A program made the translations under genes and the position numbers. Positions 57,641-64,000 of a DNA stretch of 64,000 nucleotides are shown here, one piece after another. Below the pieces are notes generated by a model. It searched no databases, was not told where the DNA came from, and was given only the letters and a program-made list of their open reading frames with translations. The number at the start of each line of letters is the position of its first letter. Position 1 is the stretch's first letter. Origin of the DNA: Corythucha ciliata (Eukaryota; Arthropoda; Insecta; Hemiptera; Tingidae); NCBI GenBank assembly GCA_038030265.1, contig CM075941.1, positions 3,472,001 to 3,536,000 of the forward strand. The letters run 5' to 3'.

Positions 57641-58257
57641 TGTTCAGGCAAGAGAGAATTATTAAGGCGTTTCATCCAGCCGTTCAAAATTCTCCGTTTT
57701 GCCTTCAAAATCATTTATAAATTAATAACTGTTTTAATTCACCCCCCCCCCCCTCTATCGACATATATGAAGACACATGTGGAAGAAAAATTGTAATATA
57801 TTCGTTTTCGAGCCTTTTCAACTCAACAACATCGTCGTTGCTGTCGTCAATCGTTCCAACGACCACGTCAACCGGCTAACTGCAGCTAGTGGGCTGGTTA
57901 ACCTTTTTTTTGTCATTTATACTCCGACGTTCGTCTTCATACACTTCGTCGTTCGTTTTACACTCCGACCTTCGTCGTCATACGCTCCGTCGTTCATCGT
58001 CCCGACACTCCGTCGCTTCTACGTTAATTCCGTCGCTCGTCATCGCGACACTCCATCGTCAGAAATCTTTTCGTCTGCGACTTTCATCTTTTTCTCGCAA
58101 TCTACTCCGTCGCCCGTCATTACATCGTGACACCCCGTCGTCCTGACTATTTGCAACCTGTTCTTCGTTCCAAGTAAAATTAAAACAGTTGTTCAAATTC
58201 TTTACATATTTATTCTTTACAGTCCAAATTCACCGGTCCACTAAACAAGTGTGGCCA
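57641..58257 (+). repeat. BEL/Pao 3' LTR, 617 bp
   Basis: Follows a purine-rich tract and ends GTGGCCA immediately before the AACGG target duplication. Confidence 0.95.
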
Positions 58258-58438
58258 AACGGTTAGTCCGTTAAGACCGCTTTTTGTGGAAAAGAGGTGA
58301 TTTGGCTTAAACAACACTAAATTCCCTGTAACTCTGAAACAAAGCGTTTCCGACCCTATGTCCATATAGTCATTTTGGTTCGCCCTACTTAGTAGTACAA
58401 CATGTGGAAGTATTGTCGTTTCCTCCTGGAACACCCTG

Positions 58439-58910
58439 TATATATATAGGGTGTTTCTGAAATGGATGTCAATATTTAGGCTGGTGGTTCTACGTCACAA
58501 ATGCGTCAAAAAAATTAATATTGACCCTAATACGATTCCTAATAGTTTCCGAGATATTCACGGATTTAGTAGTTTTCAAAATGGCCTTGTCCGTACCTTA
58601 GCAACCAGGTGAGTCACGTCAAATCTGATGGCACCGTTGGAAAGGACAGACTTATTTCTACGTCGTTTAGTGTTATTTTCTTGAATTTCTCCCACTCCTG
58701 CTGAGAAATTCAGCGTCAAACTTTAAATTGTTTACAATATTACTCTTGCAGACTAGGTTTTGAAGTCGATTTTCTCAGCAACAAGTGGTTTCCACCATGA
58801 CCTTTTTTCAGAAAAGTTGGCGTATGGTGTCAGCATCATTATGGTATCTTGACATCACCTTCCATCTCGGATAATTTTTCGATTATTCCAAAATGATTGC
58901 TGAAAAATCC
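58439..58910 (+). repeat. One end of an AGGGTGTTTC-type repeat
   Basis: TATATATAGGGTGTTTCTGAAATG immediately follows the palindromic element and resembles the ends of common arthropod AGGGTGTTTC repeats. The opposite end was not found. No coding sequence. Confidence 0.45.
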
Positions 58911-58913
58911 GTT

Positions 58914-59174
58914 TTAGTGCTCATTACTCAAATAGTCTTTCTTCACGAATAACTCAAGAAAAACACGATAAATGTTTGCCATCCATTCTTGACTAAAAAG
59001 GGCCTCTGAAAGTAAATATTTTGAAATTATAAAGGACTCAACCGTGCTGAAGACACAGTGGGTGGTATAGGATGAAGCTCGTTTGGTTACGTAACCCGCG
59101 AAATATTCTGCGGCGTCAGTGTAATTTATGAAATGAGCGTCGCCGGCTTCGAAGTCACCTGAGGTAATAATCAA
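58914..59174 (-). pseudogene. Possible C-terminal fragment of P-like transposase copy 2
   Basis: The frame contains INYTDAAEYFAGYVTKR, which resembles the conserved AGYV(A/V)-K/R motif near the C-terminus of P-element/THAP9 transposases, then FLELFVKKDYLSNEH. It lies downstream of copy 2 on the same strand, in the expected order, separated by a TIR element and about 1.6 kb of unassigned DNA. Too short for a firm call. Confidence 0.4.
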
Positions 59175-59199
59175 GGTAATAACGAAATTAAATAACGAC

Positions 59200-60790
59200 G
59201 GCTAATGGCCTTAGGAGCCTATGCCGAGAAAAAATAAAGAAATAAAGAATAATAGTAATTCAATGCCAATGAACTGAATGAATCTCACTCGCACTGTCCA
59301 AAATGCGGTCCAATATGAAATCCACGTGGGATTTCCGGTCCGTATCATTGGACGTATCGTCTTCTCGCGATATCAGTGACTGAAAGCCTCTTCCACATTA
59401 ACATTACTGCCTTTCGGTGGCCTTATCAGGGAATAGACGCTCAATAGTCGAAAAATGTGCATGAAAACCGTGGGGCTAGGGCGGTTGTTACAACCACCAC
59501 TTGCTCTCACTGTACCGAAAAACCCCTGAGGCATAAAATGTTTCTGTTATAGATATTCTCTATCAAGAATAGATAGTACACACTTCGAAGCGATCTTGAA
59601 TCAATCTTGATGTCATAAGAAAAGTATTTCCCTGTTTTCTGAGCTCTTCAAAAATTGAGAGTGCTGAGTTCAGCGTCACGACGAGACCAACTAAGGTGCT
59701 GGTCAACACGTTGCCACACGTTACTTTCCACTCGACAAGGTATTTTAAAAATCTTTAGCCTGTGAAGAAGCTAATAAATTTACCGAAAGCTCGGCGTAAA
59801 GGGCGGAGGCGTTACAGTTATTACCCTCAACCGAATCCATCCATTCACTCATCAAACTCAAGGGTTGGTACTTACTTTCCTTATTTTAAAAATCCTTTGA
59901 CAGTCTAGAAAATTTCATTACATTAGTTATAGTTATAGAACCGCTTGATATGATTAACAATCAAAAATTCAACATCAAAAAAGAGATTGTTTCAATTTTG
60001 AAATGGCTATGAACCAAGTAGGTATACCAACTTATTACTGGCGAAAAATGGATTTTCTTTTCTCCGTGTGCCCTGACTTTTACAGGGCGGCCCAGTAAGA
60101 GTTGCGCAAAATTTTGGGTGATAGTACACCAAAAATAGGGTAGACTATTTCGATAAGCCACCCCCTTTTGATTTTGACCTATGGCTTTGTGTTTTTCATA
60201 GAAAACGTATAACTATAAAAATAATTTTCAAATGGTTGTTTCCCAAAACGCACCTTATCATCTTCTTTTTTCGTAGGCGAATACAAGTTTTAATTTACAG
60301 AAAATTCCTATACCACGAGAGAATATAGATTATTTTTGTGGGGTTCTGAAACAAGCAGAGCTTTTTGTGACGACCCAAAAATTAGTAGAAATATTGCCAA
60401 ATTCATTAGTCATCACTTTTGAAAACACGAAAAAATCATTTCAAGGCGAGAAATAACAGTTTATCAATAAAGCGTTTGGCATGCTTTCACCTAAAAATGT
60501 GTGTGCAATCCAAATTAGTCCACCCTTGTGTGTTTTAATCGTTGTTTAAAACAAGCAAAAGTTCGCATAGTTCTAGTTCGGCAGAGCCCCCTTTTTACTC
60601 GAAGAGTTCATTGCTTTAGTGAGCTCATGAATTCGTCTCACAAATTTACAAGTCGGCGCGGCGCTGTGTCATCCTGAATAACCCCAGAATTTTGGAGAGA
60701 CACAAGAGAAGCTGGAATGTCAACTCCGAAAAACTGTGACAGCAAAAAAGGTGGATTTAACGAGATCTTACATAACCAGATCATGCACTA
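59200..60790. other. No gene recognised
   Basis: AT-rich sequence with only short open frames and no domain signatures on either strand. Confidence 0.4.
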
Positions 60791-60792
60791 CA

Positions 60793-61285
60793 CTATAGCC
60801 CGTCAAGTTAAACGTGGACCTGCCCTCCTGTGATTGGCCACTCTAAAGTACGCGACACGAAATAAGGCGAGTTTGACTCATCGACTAAAAAACCAACGTT
60901 GCGCATTATAGTCCCAAAGATGCGATGAAAAGCTCAAGTCTACACCCATAGCTGGCAACGTTGCGCTCCCATCGTTGTCACTTTGGAGAGCTGTGAGCCG
61001 GTGAGCGTTTGTAAAACCCCACCCCACATCACCACCCACAACGCACGGATGGCAACAGGGCATGGGAGGGCCGAAGAGTCACACCCGCCTTATTTCGTGT
61101 CGCGTACTTCAGCTACTTTTCCTTACTACCTTTACGGAACTTTGGTTTGCTAGTAAAAGTAAAACCTATCTTTGGTAAACAGTGGAACAACCAATTCAGG
61201 AGCGAAAGTAGAGGGAATAGAAGTTGCAACTAATCGAATGAGAGAGCGCTGGCCGTGGGTTCATGTTCTTCTTGACGGACTATAG
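60793..61285. mobile_element. 493-bp TIR element with nested inverted repeat
   Basis: CTATAGCCCGTCAAG at 60793 is inverted as CTTGACGGACTATAG ending at 61285 (one mismatch), with a weaker AACGTGGACC extension. Inside, GTACGCGACACGAAATAAGG (about 60848) is exactly inverted near 61090-61110. It lies within the P-like copy 2 gene. No coding region; target duplication unclear. Confidence 0.7.
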
Positions 61286-61304
61286 GTAAGTTTGCCATTT
61301 TTTA

Positions 61305-62656
61305 AATGCATTACTTGATACGCCAGGGCTACGTTAATTTTTTCTTAATGACTGGGGTTAGTGTGGCTCTGTGTCAATTTTGGGCATAAATGAATTCCCT
61401 CAGTCTTTTGAACTTCAACTATTTTCTTCCAGTGGTCTACTTTTACAATGCCATTAGGGGTCTGTATGGAAACATTTAAAATATTACTCATATACGTATG
61501 TATCATCACAACTGGTTCCGTCTTACCTGAAATGTTTTCATTCTGAGTACCCAATTTCTAATATTTTTGACCAAGTGTGGAAAATCGCTTATGAAGTGGA
61601 GCCTTCTGTTTTCGTCCATGAAATGTGGGACGGAACAGTTGCTGTCATCAATGCCAAGAATTTTCCACACGCCTATTCCATGGTGAAAGCAGTGAGTGAT
61701 TCGGCATTATGTGACTTCAGTAATTACGTACCTCTGTTCCACGATGCACCATCAGTGACGACTCCGTCCACGGAAAACCCAGCGTTCTCAGTTAATCTCG
61801 CTTCGATAATTAATTTATTCAGAACTTGAGGAGCAGCGTTCCTGCTAAGAAAGGCTCCTAACGCCTGTATCCATTTTCCGTGAAACGGTTGAAAAATAAA
61901 AACCAGAGCGTGATCTCCCTCCAAATCTATTTGTTCTGGCGGCGTATACTGGCCGAGATCAGTGAAACCAATAATTTTAAAATGATTATTGTCAAATTTG
62001 AGGTCTTTGCTGAGACACATTTCGTCCAGTAGCAGCGTTCCTATGAGAGTACGTTCTAAGGTTATTTCAACAAACGAGAAACTCACTACAGTAACAATCA
62101 CAACTAGTCCCTACCGTGTCTCTCTAATGGAGTCATGAGGGCTGCTTTTTTCTGCATGACCTCGAAAAGACTTGATTGGAAGCCGAATGCCGGTTTCAAT
62201 TTTTTCAAGTACGCATTCAATGTCGTTGGAGCTGGTAACGCCATTATTTGGTCTCGACGCAAGAAATTGTAAGCTGCGTTGCTGAGGATTTTTAGCAGTA
62301 GGCAGTGGTATACCCATGCCGTAGTGTATCTATTTCCTTCTCCTCTTTTTTTTTAGCCGCTTGTTGTGGTTGAGGCAAATCAGGAGTCATGTCCCGTCCC
62401 ACAAAAAAGATACTGACGTCTTTTTCCGTCTAATGTGAAAGGGGCGGAACACTGCTATTTGAAAAAATATATTTTAAATTGAGGATACTATTAAATACAG
62501 CAGAGAATGGCAGCTTAAACCTATAAAAACTGAATAAGTTAATCTTGTACAAGTTACCGCTGGTGGTCGGAAAAATGAAACTTTGTCCACGTCCGGCCTT
62601 TTACTCGAAGGGCGGTAACCACTTGTGCAGTGGGGAACAAAACACGTCCTCGGCAT
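61305..62656 (-). pseudogene. P-element-like (THAP) transposase, copy 2
   Basis: Minus-strand exons in order. 62656-62564 is the THAP start (MPRTCFVPHCTSGY, VDKVSFFRPPA) with the CxxxxC zinc ligands, ending at a GTAACT donor. About 62355-62106 is the helix-turn-helix (WVYHCLLLKILSNAAYNFLR, ALPAPTTLNAYLKKLKPAFG). About 62060-61745 is the RNase H-like core (LLLDEM, FKIIGFTDLGQYTPP, GDHALVFIFQPFHGKWIQAL, FSVDGVVTDGASWNRG), ending at a GTACGT donor. About 61655-61555 reads HFMDENRRLHFISDFPHLVK, and 61480-61360 reads NGIVKVDHWKK, HLCPKLTQSHTNP. Unlike copy 1 the core is in frame. The second THAP exon (W..AIPR...CxxH) is not visible between 62560 and 62360, and the C-terminal third is missing or displaced beyond the TIR element. 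Copy 1 and copy 2 are clearly different lineages (ALPAPTTLNAYLKKL against SLPSPTTLYRYMRKL). Confidence 0.85.
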
Positions 62657-62659
62657 TTT

Positions 62660-63585
62660 ACCCTTTAAAAAATATCATAACTATACGATTGCGTGGATAA
62701 CTTACGTTACATATTACTTGAAAAATAATAATTCTCTATCTTACCTCAATTAGCTCCGATTTCCAGTGCGTCACTCACTGTGCACAATAGGGAAGTGGCA
62801 ATAAAGATTCGTGAACGGGCCGAGCTTACTGTCTATTAACGGAGTAAAATTCAAGCACGATATCTTCTTGATAACATATGTTTCTTTCAACTCTTGGATT
62901 CATAGAAATTTTGTATTTAACGGGTTCTAGCCTTGAAGTTGACGAGAGCGCAGCCAATCGGGAGCAAAAGTCCCAACCCAAGAACCGCTTCATTTTTTTT
63001 ATATAGAAACAATGGGAAGTCGAATAACTTGGTTTTCCATATGACTTTGCACTATACATATGTTGGGTTAATTGGATTTGAGATCTTACTTTTGTACAGG
63101 AGTACTAATGGCACATGAGGGAGGGTTTCTGTCCAGTAACAGTCCCTCTATTATACGTTGTTAGATTTAACATTAATCATTAATAAATTGGGTAGCAATA
63201 CATATATGGGGTAGTAACGATAATAATAAATTAGATGATTACATTGCAGTGTTCAGTTGAGCAAGTCCGGTGTTCTCTTTCTTTTGAGTCGTCGTGTATA
63301 TGGTTTTGCAGTCTTTCACACAGTGACAATAAACTGGTGAATATGGGGGTCGGATGATTTGAAAAAGAGGCGTGTAAGTTATTGATGGTAGTTCGGATGA
63401 CTTGAGACTCAGTATTTTGTATCCAGCGAACGTCGGGCGAAATTTCAAGTAAGTTTTATTATCTGCAACTTGTCGGGACGCGTCCCAAGACACGGGGTCT
63501 TGAAGAACCAATGGAAATAGTGGCGTCTACCCCAAGGGGCGTAGGTATGGTGGGATAGATTCCCCCCCCCGCTCCCGAGATACAA
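62660..63585. other. No gene recognised
   Basis: Unassigned. 63010-63045 shares GTCGAATAACTTGGTTTTCC (reverse complement of about 51430-51450) with the TIR-element region, which suggests another dispersed repeat. The frame at 63239-63511 shows no known motif. Confidence 0.4.
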
Positions 63586-64000
63586 NNNNNNNNNNNNNNN
63601 NNNNNNNNNNNNNNNNNNNNNNNNNNNNNNNNNNNNNNNNNNNNNNNNNNNNNNNNNNNNNNNNNNNNNNNNNNNNNNNNNNNNNNNNNNNNNNNNNNNN
63701 NNNNNNNNNNNNNNNNNNNNNNNNNNNNNNNNNNNNNNNNNNNNNNNNNNNNNNNNNNNNNNNNNNNNNNNNNNNNNNNNNNNNNNNNNNNNNNNNNNNN
63801 NNNNNNNNNNNNNNNNNNNNNNNNNNNNNNNNNNNNNNNNNNNNNNNNNNNNNNNNNNNNNNNNNNNNNNNNNNNNNNNNNNNNNNNNNNNNNNNNNNNN
63901 NNNNNNNNNNNNNNNNNNNNNNNNNNNNNNNNNNNNNNNNNNNNNNNNNNNNNNNNNNNNNNNNNNNNNNNNNNNNNNNNNNNNNNNNNNNNNNNNNNNN
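63586..64000. other. Assembly gap reaching the window edge
   Basis: Undetermined bases only, preceded by a C-run near 63562-63570. Confidence 0.99.

Larger units (their letters stand above)
54608..58257 (+). mobile_element. Gag-protease-only BEL/Pao element, 3,650 bp
   Basis: Two 617-bp LTRs (54608-55224 and 57641-58257) appear identical by eye, with TGTTCAGG...GTGGCCA ends. A perfect 5-bp AACGG duplication flanks them (54603-54607, 58258-58262). A TGG-starting primer-binding-like site (TGGTCCTCCAAGCCG) lies a few bases after LTR 1. A purine tract AGGGAGGGGCGG lies just before LTR 2. The interior encodes gag and protease only; there is no RT, RNase H or integrase. Confidence 0.95.
53304..58438. 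mobile_element. Giant palindromic (foldback) element, split by a BEL element
   Basis: It starts CAGGGTGTTCCAGGAGG at 53304 and ends with the reverse complement at 58438. Both ends are bordered by TATATA. The left arm (53304-53947) pairs with the right arm (54141-54607 continued at 58263-58438), about 640 bp each with scattered mismatches. The spacer is about 190 bp. Without the BEL insertion and its duplication the element is about 1,480 bp. Sequence across the repaired insertion site matches the left arm exactly around CTTAACGGACTAACCGTTCA. No transposase is present. Confidence 0.9.

Overview
The window looks like a stretch of a large, transposon-rich arthropod genome, most probably an insect. 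The only host gene I recognise is the 3' end of an ether-a-go-go (eag/KCNH) potassium channel, three exons on the + strand at 23670-25512, with fly-like cyclic-nucleotide-binding-homology sequence and ordinary GT/AG introns. Nearly everything else is a layered deposit of mobile elements. The species cannot be fixed from the sequence alone. Two assembly gaps are present (20089-20588 and 63586-64000).

Layout. 1-2.9 kb: decayed P-element-like (THAP) transposase, minus strand, running off the left edge. 5.25-11.3 kb: a Penelope-like element (RT plus GIY-YIG) split by a 3,382-bp hAT-type element with a perfect 8-bp target duplication; the hAT element carries two oppositely oriented arrays of a degenerate ~30-bp repeat. 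12.3-13.2 kb: internally deleted copia element with its 3' LTR. 13.9-14.1 kb: foldback element. 15.15-19.2 kb: nearly complete Jockey-like LINE (minus strand) whose ORF1 stop and ORF2 start overlap as ATGA. 20-21.5 kb: second LINE ORF1 with an assembly gap. 23.7-25.5 kb: eag. 29.1-36.8 kb: CACTA-like transposase gene (minus) hit by a MITE and by a 5.3-kb BEL/Pao element; head-to-head with it, 37.3-38.7 kb, is a DUF4806-type gene (plus). 38.7-39.3 kb: MADF-BESS fragment. 40-41.4 kb: LINE ORF1 with a PHD finger. 43-45.5 kb: broken Gypsy pol and LTR. 45.5-45.8 kb: 297-bp MITE. 47.9-50.3 kb: copia element with both LTRs but no gag or integrase core. 50.5-51.3 kb: TIR element built on a 294-bp tandem duplication. 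53.3-58.4 kb: a 1.48-kb palindromic element interrupted by a 3,650-bp BEL/Pao element with apparently identical 617-bp LTRs and only a gag-protease ORF. 58.9-62.7 kb: second, diverged P-element-like transposase, interrupted by a 493-bp TIR element.

How the parts relate. Target duplications and restored reading frames allow several insertions to be ordered: Penelope, then hAT; CACTA-like gene, then MITE and BEL; palindromic element, then gag-protease BEL. The most interesting unit is the divergent pair of transposase and DUF4806-type gene around 36.8-37.3 kb, which looks like a two-gene transposon. Four of the five LTR elements have lost integrase, so most LTR copies here would need helper proteins in trans.
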